64,000 bases of DNA from Paraburkholderia youngii (GCF_013366925.1 NZ_JAALDK010000001.1:1681089-1745088); one strand, 5' to 3'. Counted from the first letter of the stretch, positions 18,479-28,907 are shown. A program made the numbers and translations. Notes: generated by a model not told the origin, from the letters alone.

Positions 18479-18896
18479 ATTTTTTCAGTGACTGCATAAG
18501 TCGCGAGACGGAGAAGCTCTACGCCAGGTGTTCTCTCGCGCAGAAGTGCCTTTATGCTTCTGCTACCATTCGAATCAACGGTCATACGGCATAACCCGAA
18601 AAATGTCTGCGGACCATGACATCATCGGTAAGGTGCTCGGTCATGTGAACGAGCTGGTTGCACTGCTAAAGCCGCTTGCCCGCCACCGTCGCATGGAGCG
18701 ATGCGGCAGCGTGCCGCTAAGGCGAACCGTTCTGGCGACGTTGCGCTGCGCACAAAAGCGGAATCTATTCGAACACTGAGCGGGCAAGTCACTCGCGCAG
18801 GCGACGCCGTCTATCGCCCTCTTATTGCGGTGCCCGAGCTGCAAAACACGGAAACCATGACTTTGGCCTCCGTCACGAAAGCGATTCCTCCAGAGC
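18479..18896. other. Non-coding stretch before the large kinase gene
   Basis: Only short open frames without recognisable products occur. It should contain the promoter of the kinase cluster; no clear -35/-10 pair was identified. Confidence 0.4.
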
Positions 18897-21800
18897 ATGT
18901 CATCTGAGCCTCGGTCCCACTCGATTGCAGATAGCAGCCAGGTCTTATGGGAGGATGGCGAGCGAATCTTCTCGCGCGCATCGCGCTTGAGCCCGGATGG
19001 CGCGCCGACTTCGGTCATGGAGTTGCGACCTTTGGCTACCGGCTGCTCGCCCGCGAGCCTCGAACGCCTGGCTCACGAATACGATCTGAAGGAAGAGCTT
19101 TCCGGCGATTGGGCCGTACGGCCGCTCGAACTAGTGTCTGAGGGCGGTCAGGCCGTGCTGGTTCTGGAGGATTCGGGCGCCGTTCCGCTCGACCGGCTGA
19201 TAGGCACTCCCATTCGACTGGAACGCTTCCTGCAGTTCGCCATTGACATCGTCACTGCTTTGGGCAAGGCTCATCAGCGCGGCCTCATCCACAAGGACAT
19301 CAAGCCGGCGCATATCCTGGTGAACGACGCAACGGGCGAGGTTAGGCTCACCGGCTTCGGCATCGCCTCGCGACTCCCGCGCGAACGCCAGAGCCCGGAA
19401 CATCCCGAATTGATTGCGGGAACCCTCGCGTACATGGCGCCCGAGCAGACCGGCCGGATGAACCGGTCGATCGATTCGCGCAGCGATCTCTACGCGCTCG
19501 GGGTCACGTTGTACGAGATGTTGACCGGAACCCTTCCATTCACTGCGCTGGATCCCCTGGAATGGGTGCACTGCCACATCGCGCGACAGCCCGCTGCGCC
19601 GGATGAGCGCGTCTCAGGCATTCCTGCCCCGCTCTCGGCCATCGTAATGAAACTGCTGTCGAAACCCGCCGAGGATCGCTATCAAACCGCGGCCGGCCTC
19701 GCGTGGGATCTCAGAAAATGTCTGGCTGAATGGCAAGCCGCTCATCGGATCGATCCTTTCCCGCTCGGAACGCACGATACAACGCGACAGCTTTTGATCC
19801 CCGAGAAGCTCTACGGGCGCTGCAGTGAAATCGCGACGCTTCTGGCTGCATTCGAGCGCGTTGCGGTGCAAGGCACGCGCGAGCTGGTCCTCGTATCCGG
19901 CTACTCAGGAATTGGAAAATCCTCCGTCGTCAATGAGTTGCACAAGGTGATCGTGCTGCCCCGGGGTATCTTCATCTCGGGAAAATTCGACCTGCGCCTG
20001 AGAGACATCCCATACTCAACATTGGCCCAGGCATTTGCCGAACTGATCCGACAAATTCTGAACGGCCAGGATGCCGAAATTGCGAGCTGGCGCGATGCGA
20101 TCGCAGAAGCCGTTGGCCAACTCGGGCGATTGCTGACCGATCTGATTCCCGAACTCGCGAGCTTGATCGGGCCCCAGCCTCCCGTTCCCATACTCTCGCC
20201 ACTGGAAACCCAGTTGAGGTTCCAATCCGTCTTTCAAAAGTTCGTTGGCGTGTTCGCGCGCGCCGAGCATCCGCTCGTGATTTTCCTGGACGATCTGCAG
20301 TGGCTCGATCCGGCCACATTAACCGTGGTCGAATATTTGATCACCCATGCGGACACGCACCACTTGCTATTGATCGGCGCGTATCGCGACAACGAAGTCG
20401 CGACCGGGCATCCGCTGATGGATATGCTCGGTTCGATTCGCAAGGCCGGGACCATGGTGCATGAGATCGTACTCGGCCCGCTCTCGCCGGAGGACTTCGG
20501 CGAACTGCTTTGCGACGCTTTCAGATGCACGCGCGAGCAAGCCCTGCCTCTAGCCAGACTGCTGCACCGGAAAACCGGCGGCAATCCATTCTTCGCGGGC
20601 CAGTTATTGACGAATCTCGTTGAGGAAGGCCTTCTCGAGTTCGAGCCTGATTCAGCCTCGTGGCGGTGGAATCTCGAGTACATCGACGCGAAGGGCTTCA
20701 CCGAAAACGTCGTAGAGCTGATGATCTGCAGACTGCAGAGGCTCTCGCCTCGTGCACAGGACGCGTTGAAGTTGCTGGCGTGCCTCGGCAGCCAGGCGGA
20801 CTTCAGCACCCTGGCGAGCGTCTGGGGCGACTCCGAGGCCAAAGTCCTTGCGGATTTCGCCGACGCCGTCCGGGCCGGCGCGATCGTGTCCATGGACCGC
20901 AGCTTCAAGTTTCTCCATGACCGGGTGCAAGAAGCCGCCTATGCACTGATTCCGACCGAATCCCGCGCAGAGCATCACTTGCGCATTGGCCGCCTGCTTT
21001 TGTCGAAGCTCGATGAAGCGGACATTACGACCAGGATTTTTGATCTCGTGAACCAGTTGAATCATGGATCCGAGCTGATGATCGAACGGTCCGAACAACA
21101 TCGCGCAGCGACCCTCAACCTCAATGCCGCGAAGAAGGCGAAGGCCTCGACCGCGTATCGTTCGGCTTGCAATTATCTCGCGGCCGCTGCGTCGCTGCTT
21201 TCGCAGCAAGGGTGGGACGACTGTTACGAGTTGACCTTCAGCGTCTGGTTCGAACGGGCCGAATGCGAGTTTCTACTCTCCCATTTCAGCGAAGCCACCC
21301 GATGGATCGATGACATATTGCTTCGAGCGCGATCGAAAATCCACCGCGCCGAGGCCTACCGGCTCAGGATGGTCCTGCAGCTGGTGAATGCCGACAATGC
21401 GTCCGCAGTCAGAACCGCTCGCGAATGTCTGGAAATGTTCGGCATCGACTTGCCAGATCATCCTACGGATGACGAATTATCTGCAGAGTACGATGCCGTC
21501 TTCATGCGCCTCGGCGCGCGCCCGATTGAAAGCCTCCTTGACCTCCCGATGATGGAAGACCCCGAGATGCGAGAGGTCATGCAGATCTACCATATGCTAG
21601 GGCAGACCGCCTATTTCACCGATATGAACCTCGCCCAGACGATTGCCTGCCGAATGGTCGTCGTGACGCTGCAATACGGCACGACCGAATCGGCTGTCAT
21701 CGCCTATGCGTTCATCTCCATTCTTCTAGGTCCATACTTCCACCGATACCGGGACGGCGAGGCGTTCGCCCGGTTGTCGGTCGCCGTCGCGGAGAAACAT

Positions 21801-24389
21801 AGTTTCGCGGCTCAACAAGTGGCCGCGCACTTTTTCTTGCAAATGGCGGTTCTCTGGACGCAACCGATCGAGGTCGCATTAGGGTGCGTCGATACTGCCA
21901 TGCGACATGCGCAAGAAACAGGCGAAGTCATCTATGCCAGCTTCAGCCTCGAACATCGGCTGACGGACCTTCTGGCACGCGGCTATCGCCTCGATGAGGC
22001 GTGGCTCGATTCGATCAACGCAATCGAGTTCGTGAAACGAATCCACTTCCGTCACGTGCACGATATTCTGTCCAGCATCCAACATTTCATCCAGAGGCTT
22101 CGCGGCCGCACCCGCGACCCGACGGTGATGGAGGACGCCGCGATCGATGCTCAGATCACGGAAGGCGGCATTGCCGTGGTCAACTGTTTCCACTGGATTT
22201 TGCAGGTCCAGCGCCATTATCTGCTGGGCGAACCTGAGAAGGCGCTCGCGTGCGCCGACAAGGCCAAACCACTGCTTTGGTCCGGACGCTGCCACATCCA
22301 GTTCGCGAACTACTGCCTTTATCATTCGCTCACGCTCGCCGCGGTTCACGGCTCTGCATCAGCTGATCGACAAGCGCAGATCAAGGCGGACATCACCGCA
22401 AATATCGAGGCGTTCGCAAGATGGGCGAAAAGCTGCCCGATCACGTTTGCGCACAAGCATCTGCTGCTGCGCGCCGAACTGGCCCGTCTGAACGGGCACG
22501 CAATGCAGGCCATGCGGTTCTATGAGCATGCAGCCCGCTCGGCAGGCGAGCAGGGATTCGTCCAGGACCAGGCACTGGCCAACGAGCTCGCTGCGCAATG
22601 CTGCTTTGCCGCTGGCCTCGAACGCGCCGCGTACGCTTATTTGCGTGAGGCGCGGGACTGCTATTCCCAATGGGGCGCGCACGGCAAGGTCGAACAACTG
22701 GATCGGCTCTACCCCTTGAGCAAACCCGAAGCCGCGCCTGTCTCACGCGTGACCATCGAGGAACGCGGCGAGCAGCTGGATCTCGCGACCATCGTGAAGA
22801 CGGCTCAGGCAATCTCAGGCGAAATGGTGCTCGAAAACCTGCTCAAGTCCTTGATGACGACTGCAATCGAGCATGCTGGCGCCGAACGCGGTCTGTTGAT
22901 CCTTCCACAGGGCGCCCTGCTGCGCGTCGAGGCCGAAGCCACCATTCAAGGTGGCCGGGTCATCGTGCAATTGCAGCAACAGCCACCGAGACCGGTGGCC
23001 TTGCCGGACTCGCTCTTGCGCTACGTCGCAAGCACGCGTGAACCTGTCATCATTGACGATGCCTCAGCCGAAAACCGCTTCTCCGACGATCCCTATCTCC
23101 GCCAGAAATGCGCTCGCTCAGTCCTTTGTCTGCCGTTGCTCAAGCAGGCCGGGCTGATCGGTGTGCTCTACCTGGAGAACAACCTCACGCCCGGCGTCTT
23201 CGCTCCGAAGCGCATCGCCCTGCTGAAGCTGCTCGCGTCGCAGGCGGCGATCGCATTGGAAAACGCGCGCCTTTACCGTGACCTTGCAGAACGTGAAGCA
23301 AAGATCCGGCGCCTCGTCGATTCCAACATCGTCGGGATTTTGATCGGGGATCTCGAAGGTCGGATCCTCGAAGCCAATGACGCGTTCCTTCGTATGTTGG
23401 GATACGGCCATGACGATCTGCTGGTGGGGCGTCTGAGATGGAGGGACCTGACGCCGCCTGAGTGGCTCGAGCGCAGCGGTGTTGAATGGGAGAAGCTGGA
23501 GAAGACCGGGATATTGCAGCCCTACGAAAAAGAGTACTTCAGGAAGGATGGCAGCCGCGTGCCGGTGCTGGTCGGCATTGCCATGCTCGGCGAGAACGCG
23601 ACTCAAGCTATCGCGTTTGTGCTCGATCTGAGCGAGCTCAAACGGGCGGAAGCTCAGGCGCGCCAGATGCAGCTCGAGCTCGCGCATGCGAACCGCGTCA
23701 CTGCCATTGGGCAACTCGCAGCGTCGATCAGCCACGAAATGAAGCAGCCGATTGCTGCGACAACTGTCAATGCGTCGACAGGTCTGCGCTGCCTGGGTCT
23801 CGACCCACCTAATGTCGAGGAAGCCCGTCGGGCGTTCGATCGTATCGTTCGTGACGCGAGGCGTGCAGGCGAGGTGATCAAGCGGATTCATGGCCTTGTC
23901 ATCAAGGCCCCTATGAGCAATGAGATCGTGGAGATCAACGAAGCGATCCGCGAGGTGATGGCGCTCACGTCCGGCGAGGCTAACCGGAACGGCGTTTCCG
24001 TGCGGTCGCGGCTTGCGGAGGATTTACCGCCCGTCAAGGGCGACCGCGTGCAAATACAGCAGGTGATCCTGAATCTCATTATCAACGCCATCGATGCAAT
24101 GAGTGCGGTTGACACAGGGCCGCGGGAATTGTCGATCGACACCGCGATGACCGAGCCGGGCGTCGTCCGTGTGGCCGTGCGCGACTCCGGCCCGGGTATC
24201 GCCCCGGAGAACCTCGAGCGCCTCTTCGAGCCGTTTTATACGACCAAGGCCAGCGGAATGGGCATGGGGCTGCCGATCTGCAATTCAATCGTCGAGGCAC
24301 ATGGCGGCCGCCTGTGGGCGAGCAACGACCCCGACCGCGGTGCGATCTTTCAATTCACGTTGCCCATCGATCCGGCCGTTTCAGCATAA
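18897..24389 (+). CDS. Trifunctional Ser/Thr kinase - AAA-type ATPase - GAF/PAS sensor histidine kinase
   Basis: An 1830-aa cytoplasmic signalling protein. Residues about 1-275 form a eukaryotic-type protein kinase with catalytic loop 'GLIHKDIKPAHILVN' (Asp, Lys and His present) and 'LAYMAPEQTGRMNRSIDSRS'. Residues about 300-600 hold a P-loop ATPase (Walker A GYSGIGKSSV near 335, Walker B VIFLDDLQWLD near 462). A long TPR-like helical middle extends to about 1280, then GAF (about 1300-1465) and PAS (1470-1580). HisKA carries the H-box 'SISHEMKQPIAATTVNA' (His near 1611), and HATPase has 'NLIINAIDAM' and 'DSGPGIAPENLERLFEP'. The architecture is known in Burkholderia and cyanobacteria. A second histidine kinase and two response regulators follow directly. 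Confidence 0.93.
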   Translation: MSSEPRSHSIADSSQVLWEDGERIFSRASRLSPDGAPTSVMELRPLATGCSPASLERLAHEYDLKEELSGDWAVRPLELVSEGGQAVLVLEDSGAVPLDRLIGTPIRLERFLQFAIDIVTALGKAHQRGLIHKDIKPAHILVNDATGEVRLTGFGIASRLPRERQSPEHPELIAGTLAYMAPEQTGRMNRSIDSRSDLYALGVTLYEMLTGTLPFTALDPLEWVHCHIARQPAAPDERVSGIPAPLSAIVMKLLSKPAEDRYQTAAGLAWDLRKCLAEWQAAHRIDPFPLGTHDTTRQLLIPEKLYGRCSEIATLLAAFERVAVQGTRELVLVSGYSGIGKSSVVNELHKVIVLPRGIFISGKFDLRLRDIPYSTLAQAFAELIRQILNGQDAEIASWRDAIAEAVGQLGRLLTDLIPELASLIGPQPPVPILSPLETQLRFQSVFQKFVGVFARAEHPLVIFLDDLQWLDPATLTVVEYLITHADTHHLLLIGAYRDNEVATGHPLMDMLGSIRKAGTMVHEIVLGPLSPEDFGELLCDAFRCTREQALPLARLLHRKTGGNPFFAGQLLTNLVEEGLLEFEPDSASWRWNLEYIDAKGFTENVVELMICRLQRLSPRAQDALKLLACLGSQADFSTLASVWGDSEAKVLADFADAVRAGAIVSMDRSFKFLHDRVQEAAYALIPTESRAEHHLRIGRLLLSKLDEADITTRIFDLVNQLNHGSELMIERSEQHRAATLNLNAAKKAKASTAYRSACNYLAAAASLLSQQGWDDCYELTFSVWFERAECEFLLSHFSEATRWIDDILLRARSKIHRAEAYRLRMVLQLVNADNASAVRTARECLEMFGIDLPDHPTDDELSAEYDAVFMRLGARPIESLLDLPMMEDPEMREVMQIYHMLGQTAYFTDMNLAQTIACRMVVVTLQYGTTESAVIAYAFISILLGPYFHRYRDGEAFARLSVAVAEKHSFAAQQVAAHFFLQMAVLWTQPIEVALGCVDTAMRHAQETGEVIYASFSLEHRLTDLLARGYRLDEAWLDSINAIEFVKRIHFRHVHDILSSIQHFIQRLRGRTRDPTVMEDAAIDAQITEGGIAVVNCFHWILQVQRHYLLGEPEKALACADKAKPLLWSGRCHIQFANYCLYHSLTLAAVHGSASADRQAQIKADITANIEAFARWAKSCPITFAHKHLLLRAELARLNGHAMQAMRFYEHAARSAGEQGFVQDQALANELAAQCCFAAGLERAAYAYLREARDCYSQWGAHGKVEQLDRLYPLSKPEAAPVSRVTIEERGEQLDLATIVKTAQAISGEMVLENLLKSLMTTAIEHAGAERGLLILPQGALLRVEAEATIQGGRVIVQLQQQPPRPVALPDSLLRYVASTREPVIIDDASAENRFSDDPYLRQKCARSVLCLPLLKQAGLIGVLYLENNLTPGVFAPKRIALLKLLASQAAIALENARLYRDLAEREAKIRRLVDSNIVGILIGDLEGRILEANDAFLRMLGYGHDDLLVGRLRWRDLTPPEWLERSGVEWEKLEKTGILQPYEKEYFRKDGSRVPVLVGIAMLGENATQAIAFVLDLSELKRAEAQARQMQLELAHANRVTAIGQLAASISHEMKQPIAATTVNASTGLRCLGLDPPNVEEARRAFDRIVRDARRAGEVIKRIHGLVIKAPMSNEIVEINEAIREVMALTSGEANRNGVSVRSRLAEDLPPVKGDRVQIQQVILNLIINAIDAMSAVDTGPRELSIDTAMTEPGVVRVAVRDSGPGIAPENLERLFEPFYTTKASGMGMGLPICNSIVEAHGGRLWASNDPDRGAIFQFTLPIDPAVSA

Positions 24390-24479
24390 GCCGGCCCAAA
24401 CCGACACCAAGGTATATTGACTCCCGGTTCCCAAAAGCCGATCGTTGTATCGTGAGGCACGCTGTAGAATGGGGTCGCG

Positions 24480-26912
24480 ATGGAAAACGAACTCAGGCGT
24501 ACTGTGGATGCGCTCCCCGGGTTGGTCTGGACAGCCTTTCCTGACGGCCGCATCGAGTTCGTCAATCGACGCTGGTGCGAATATACGGGGCTTTCCGTCG
24601 AGCAAGCGTCGGGCGAAGGCTGGCAGACGGCGTTCCATCCCGATGATCAGCCGGGACTGATCGAAGCCTGGCGAACCGTCCTCGCCTCCGGCGAGCGGGG
24701 CGAGGCGGAAGCGCGCATGCGTCGCTTCGATGGCGTGTATCGCTGGTTCACATGCCGAGCCAGTCCGATCACCGATGCTACCGGTCAAGCCGTAAAGTGG
24801 TGTGGGATCAACTCGGACATCGAGGACCGCAAGCAGACCGAAGCTGCGCTGCGCGCGCAGGAACAGCGCTTCGAACTGATCGTCGATGGCCTCCCCACCC
24901 GGGTCATCCTTTTCTCGCGCGACGGGGACGTCTTGCATGCCAACCGTCATACGCTCGAATTTTCCGGCTCGACCCTCGAGGAGTTACGGGGATGGAAAAC
25001 CAACGGCCTGACCTATCCCGATGATCGGGCGGCGGTGATCGCCCGGTTCCGGGCGTCGATCAGCACCGGCGAGCCCTATGATGCGGAGTCGCGCCATCGC
25101 CGTGCCGATGGAGTCTACCGATGGTTCCGCGTGCAAGGCTTTCCGTTGCGCGATAACGAGGGCCGAATCGCTCTCTGGTATTTCCTTCAGACGGATATCG
25201 ATGATCGCAAGCGTGCCGAGGCGCTGCTCGAGGGCGAGAATCGCCTGCTGGAGATGGTCGCGACAGGGCAGCCTTTGCCGAACGTTCTCGACGACCTATG
25301 CCGACTGGTCGAAGAGATCGCGACCGACTGCGTCTGCAGAGTCACCTTTCAAGAGACACACGACACCGCGTGCCTGCATCTGGGGTCTCCCGGTCTCCCG
25401 AAGCGTTTCCTCCCTCGTGCCGGTACGCGTGCCACCTCCTCTGACTCCGGCCCGCTGGGCATGGCGGTGTCCCTCAAGGCGCAGGTGATCGTGCCCGATG
25501 TCGCGTCGGACGCGCGCTGGACCAAGGCGTGGCGCGAGCGCAGCCTCGCGCATGGATTGCGTTCCTGCTGGGCGACGCCGATCCTGTCGCGTACCGACGA
25601 AGTGCTGGGAACGTTCACGCTATTTCGGTCCGCTCCCGGCGATCCCACGCCTATCCAGCGCGAACTGATCGCACAGTTCACGCACATCGCGAGCATCGCC
25701 ATCGAGCGGGCACATAGCATCGCTGCGCGCCAGGAGGCGGATGAGCGCTTACGCCAAAGCGCGGCGCTGATGGCCAAAGTGGAGCAGCTCAGTTCGAGCG
25801 GAAGCTTCTGCTGGCACCTTGAAACCGGCGCGTTCACATGGTCAGATCAGCTTTACCGCATCTTCGGGATCCAACCGGGGGTGCCGATTACGATAGACAC
25901 GATCGCCTCCCGCTTCCACCCTGGCGACCGCCATCTACTTGACGAAATGATCGAGCGGGCGCGAGATGGCAAAGATCTGGAGTTCGAAATCCGCCTGCTG
26001 CTGCCCGACGGCCCGGTCAGGCACATTCACATACAGGCGCACGCCACGCGCGACCCGCAAGGCTCGCTGGACTACATCGGCGCCGCGCAGGACATGACGG
26101 AGCGTCGGGCGTCCGAAGATGCGCTCCTCGCGTTGCGCGCCGAATTGGCCCATCTGAGCCGGGTCAACAGTCAAGGCGCGTTGACGGCCTCGATCGCGCA
26201 CGAGATCAACCAGCCGTTGACTGGCATCGTGACCAACGCCAGCACCGGTCTGCGCATGCTGAGTGCAGAACCGCCCAATGTGGAAGGCGCGCTCGAGACG
26301 GTACGACGCACGATCCGCGACGGGCACCGCGCATCCGAGGTAATGAGACGCCTGCGCGCGCTGTTCAGCAACAAATCCATCACGACCGATACGGTCGATC
26401 TGGTCGAAGCGACTCGGGAGGTGATTGATCTGCTGCAAGGCGAGATTCGCAACAAGCGGATCGTGCTGCATCTGAAGACGGCCGACAATCTGCCGACTGT
26501 CGCCGGGGACAAGATCCAGTTCCAGCAGGTGGTGCTCAACCTTCTTGTCAACGCGGTGGAGGCGATGAATGGCGTCGACGACCGGCCACGGCAGATATTG
26601 GTGAGCATCGAGCCCGACGATGGCGACCACGTGCGGCTCTCTGTGACCGATTCGGGCGTGGGCATCGACCCGCAGCTTGCCGGCAAGCTCTTCGATCCGC
26701 TTTTTACGACCAAGCGGGAAGGCATGGGCATCGGCCTGTCCGTGAGCCGTTGCATCATCGAAAGCCTCGACGGCCGGTTGTGGGCCTCCCCGAACAAAGA
26801 CCGCGGCGCCACATTTACTTTCTCCATTCCGTGTCGGGCGGACAGCGTGGCCGCCGCCGAGCGGTCCGCGCCCACAGGACAGTCCGCGCGCGCGGACGCG
26901 GAGCGACCCTAA
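24480..26912 (+). CDS. PAS-PAS-GAF-PAS sensor histidine kinase
   Basis: An 810-aa soluble histidine kinase without TM segments. PAS1 spans about 1-115 (LVWTAFPDGRIEFVNRRWCE), PAS2 125-245, GAF 255-420 and PAS3 430-545. HisKA contains 'TASIAHEINQPLTGIVTNAS' with the phospho-acceptor His near 572. The HATPase shows the N-box 'VVLNLLVNAVEAM', G1 'DSGVGIDPQLAGKLFDP' and G2 'GMGIGLSV'. The H-box and HATPase are close to those of the preceding kinase. It begins 91 bp after it and lies 11 bp before a receiver protein, its probable phosphorylation target. Confidence 0.92.
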   Translation: MENELRRTVDALPGLVWTAFPDGRIEFVNRRWCEYTGLSVEQASGEGWQTAFHPDDQPGLIEAWRTVLASGERGEAEARMRRFDGVYRWFTCRASPITDATGQAVKWCGINSDIEDRKQTEAALRAQEQRFELIVDGLPTRVILFSRDGDVLHANRHTLEFSGSTLEELRGWKTNGLTYPDDRAAVIARFRASISTGEPYDAESRHRRADGVYRWFRVQGFPLRDNEGRIALWYFLQTDIDDRKRAEALLEGENRLLEMVATGQPLPNVLDDLCRLVEEIATDCVCRVTFQETHDTACLHLGSPGLPKRFLPRAGTRATSSDSGPLGMAVSLKAQVIVPDVASDARWTKAWRERSLAHGLRSCWATPILSRTDEVLGTFTLFRSAPGDPTPIQRELIAQFTHIASIAIERAHSIAARQEADERLRQSAALMAKVEQLSSSGSFCWHLETGAFTWSDQLYRIFGIQPGVPITIDTIASRFHPGDRHLLDEMIERARDGKDLEFEIRLLLPDGPVRHIHIQAHATRDPQGSLDYIGAAQDMTERRASEDALLALRAELAHLSRVNSQGALTASIAHEINQPLTGIVTNASTGLRMLSAEPPNVEGALETVRRTIRDGHRASEVMRRLRALFSNKSITTDTVDLVEATREVIDLLQGEIRNKRIVLHLKTADNLPTVAGDKIQFQQVVLNLLVNAVEAMNGVDDRPRQILVSIEPDDGDHVRLSVTDSGVGIDPQLAGKLFDPLFTTKREGMGIGLSVSRCIIESLDGRLWASPNKDRGATFTFSIPCRADSVAAAERSAPTGQSARADAERP

Positions 26913-26923
26913 AGGAATCTGTG

Positions 26924-27295
26924 ATGACAGAGCGCCCGCTTATCGCGGTGGTCGACGATGACGAGTCGGTGCGCGAATCGCTGCCCGACCTGCTGCATAT
27001 GTTCGGCTTCGCAACCCGGGCATTTGGGTCGGCAGAAGAATTTCTGGCCTCCGGATGCGCCGGTGAAGTGCGCTGCCTGATCCTCGACGTCGCCATGCCC
27101 GGCATGTCCGGCGAGGACCTTCAGCACGAGCTCAAGCGGCGCCGGGAAGCCATTCCGATCGTCTTCATCACGGCGCATGGGGACGAGGTGCTGCGCCCGC
27201 GCATGCTCGAACAAGGTGCCGTCGATTGTCTGCTCAAACCCTTCAGCGACACCGCCCTTCTCGGGGCGATCCAGGCCGCGCTCAAGGTCGAATGA
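26924..27295 (+). CDS. Single-domain response regulator (receiver only)
   Basis: A 123-aa CheY/FixJ-like receiver. The acidic pocket is 'VVDDDESVRE', the phosphorylated Asp55 lies in 'CLILDVAMPGMSG', the Thr in 'VFITAHGD' and the Lys in 'CLLKPF'. It has no output domain, so it acts by protein contact or as a phosphate sink. It begins 11 bp after the PAS kinase with AAAGGA upstream, and the next gene is the FixJ-type regulator broken by the IS element. Confidence 0.92.
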   Translation: MTERPLIAVVDDDESVRESLPDLLHMFGFATRAFGSAEEFLASGCAGEVRCLILDVAMPGMSGEDLQHELKRRREAIPIVFITAHGDEVLRPRMLEQGAVDCLLKPFSDTALLGAIQAALKVE

Positions 27296-27459
27296 TTCAC
27301 CCCGGGGCCTGTGAATGGAGTTCGAAATGATACCCGCTCGTGCAGTTGAAGCCGCCTCGAAATCGTCGTCGGCGCAAGCCACGCCGGTCGTCTTCGTCGT
27401 CGATGACGATGTCTCGGTGCGTGAGTCGCTCGAAGCCATGATTCGCTTTGCTGGTCTAA

Positions 27460-28361
27460 GAAACCTTAACAAAATGAACAAAGGGGCTGTTTACTCTCGA
27501 TGAATCCTGTTAACCTTTTCATTGTTTCGACGACGAAAAGGACATGGCTAAACCCATACTCGACGACGAACTTTGGGCACTCATTGAACCGTTACTGCCC
27601 CCTCCCAAACCAAGGCGAAGCCGTTATCCTGGGCGCAGGCCGCTCGATGATCGTGCGCTGCTCACTGGCATCCTATTCATCCTTCAGACAGGCCTGCGCT
27701 GGGACCTGCTGCCACGCGAGATGGGCTGCGGCAGCGGCATGAGTTGCTGGCGCCGTCTGCGGGACTGGCAGGCTGCTGGCGTCTGGGACCGACTGCATGA
27801 AGTCCTGCTCGCCAGGCTGCGCGCGGCTGACCAGATTGACTGGTCGCGTGTCGTCGTCGATTCCTCCTCGATCCGCGCCGTGGGCGCAGGTCAAAAACGG
27901 GACCGAATCCCACGGACCGCGCGCGACCCGGTTCAAAGCACCACCTCATCACCGAAGCGCAGGGCATCCCGCTCGCGGTAATTCTCACGGGCGCCAACCG
28001 TAACGATGTTACCCAGCTTCACCCACTGGTTGACGCCATCCCACCCATTGCTGGCAAGCGTGGCCGGCCGCTTTCGAAGCCCCGCATTGTTCAAGGCGAT
28101 CGGGGCTACGATCACGACAAATACCGCCGTCCGCTACACGCAGCCGGCATCGCGACTGAAATCGCCCGACGCGGCGAGCCCCACGGCAGCGGACTGGGCA
28201 AAACACGCTGGGTGGTCGAGCGCACCATTTCGTGGCTTCATAACTTTCGACGACTGCGCATCCGCTTCGAACGTCTTGCATTCATCCATGAAGCCTTCAT
28301 GAAAATTGCCTGCTGCATCATCTGCTGGCGAAAGCTGAAGAACTCATTTTGTTAACGCCTC
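27460..28361 (+). mobile_element. IS5-family insertion sequence (IS427-like), 902 bp
   Basis: It has 18-bp imperfect terminal inverted repeats, GAAACCTTAACAAAATGA on the left and the complement of GAGGCGTTAACAAAATGA on the right, with 15 of 18 positions identical. The flanks are TAA and TTA inside C-TNA-G, fitting a TNA target duplication with a difference at the middle base. It carries a two-frame transposase and lies within a response-regulator gene. Confidence 0.88.
27544..28355 (+). CDS. IS5-family transposase, expressed by -1 frameshift
   Basis: The first frame (27544-27981) gives the helical N-terminal part (MAKPILDDELWALIEPLLPP, then 'LTGILFILQTGLRWDLLPRE' and the catalytic Asp in 'VVVDSSSIRAV'). 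Coding character then moves to the -1 frame at a run of five A (27893-27897) and continues to a TAA at 28353-28355 with 'GIPLAVILTGANRNDVTQL', 'KPRIVQGDRGYDHDKY' and 'WVVERTISWLHNFRRLRIRF' (the DDE Asp and Glu). Frameshift fusion of orfA and orfB is known for the IS427 group. Both parts look undamaged, so the element may be active. Confidence 0.85.
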
Positions 28362-28907
28362 TTAGGGCAGAGACCTTTGCTTGCGCCCAGGACTTTCTCG
28401 AACGCACGCGCGCGATGGTCCCGAACTGTCTGGTGCTGGATGTCAGCCTGCCCGATCTCAGCGGCCTCGACCTGCAAAATCTGATTGCTTCCGAACGTAC
28501 CGACATGCCGATCATCTTCATCACCGGCTACGGCGACGTGCCGATGACGGTGCGAGCCATGAAGGCGGGAGCGGCCGAATTTCTCACCAAGCCGTTCGAC
28601 GACCAGGTGCTGCTCGACGCCATCCGGCACGCGCTCGAGCGCAGCCGCGCGGCGCTGACCGAAGAAGCCGGGATGCAGTCGATCCGTGATCGCTACGCCT
28701 CACTCAGTCGACGCGAGCGGGAGGTCATGGCGTTAGTGGTATCCGGCCTGCTGAACAAACAGGTCGGAGCCGAACTGGGCATCAGCGAGATCACAGTGAA
28801 GGTGCACCGCCGACACGTGATGCGAAAGATGGACGCGCGCTCGCTCCCCGAACTCGTCAACATCGCGGGACGACTAACCCAGAGCACGCACGGGCGTGAA
28901 GGCTAGG

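Larger units (their letters stand above)
27315..28906 (+). pseudogene. FixJ/LuxR-type response regulator interrupted by an IS5-family element
   Basis: The 5' part (27315-27459) encodes a receiver start with 'VVFVVDDDVSVRESLEAMI' and stops inside the IS. The 3' part (28365-28906) gives 'VLDVSLPDLSGLD' with the phospho-Asp, 'IFITGYGDVPMTVRAM', 'TKPFDD', and a LuxR HTH (LSRREREVMALVVSGLLNKQ, then GAELGISEITVKVHRRHVMR). Removing 27460-28361 and one 3-bp target copy restores an uninterrupted 228-aa protein in the correct frame. The insertion therefore inactivated an otherwise intact regulator and probably the transcriptional output of the kinase cluster. A 3' translation start for the HTH fragment cannot be excluded. 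Confidence 0.9.
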
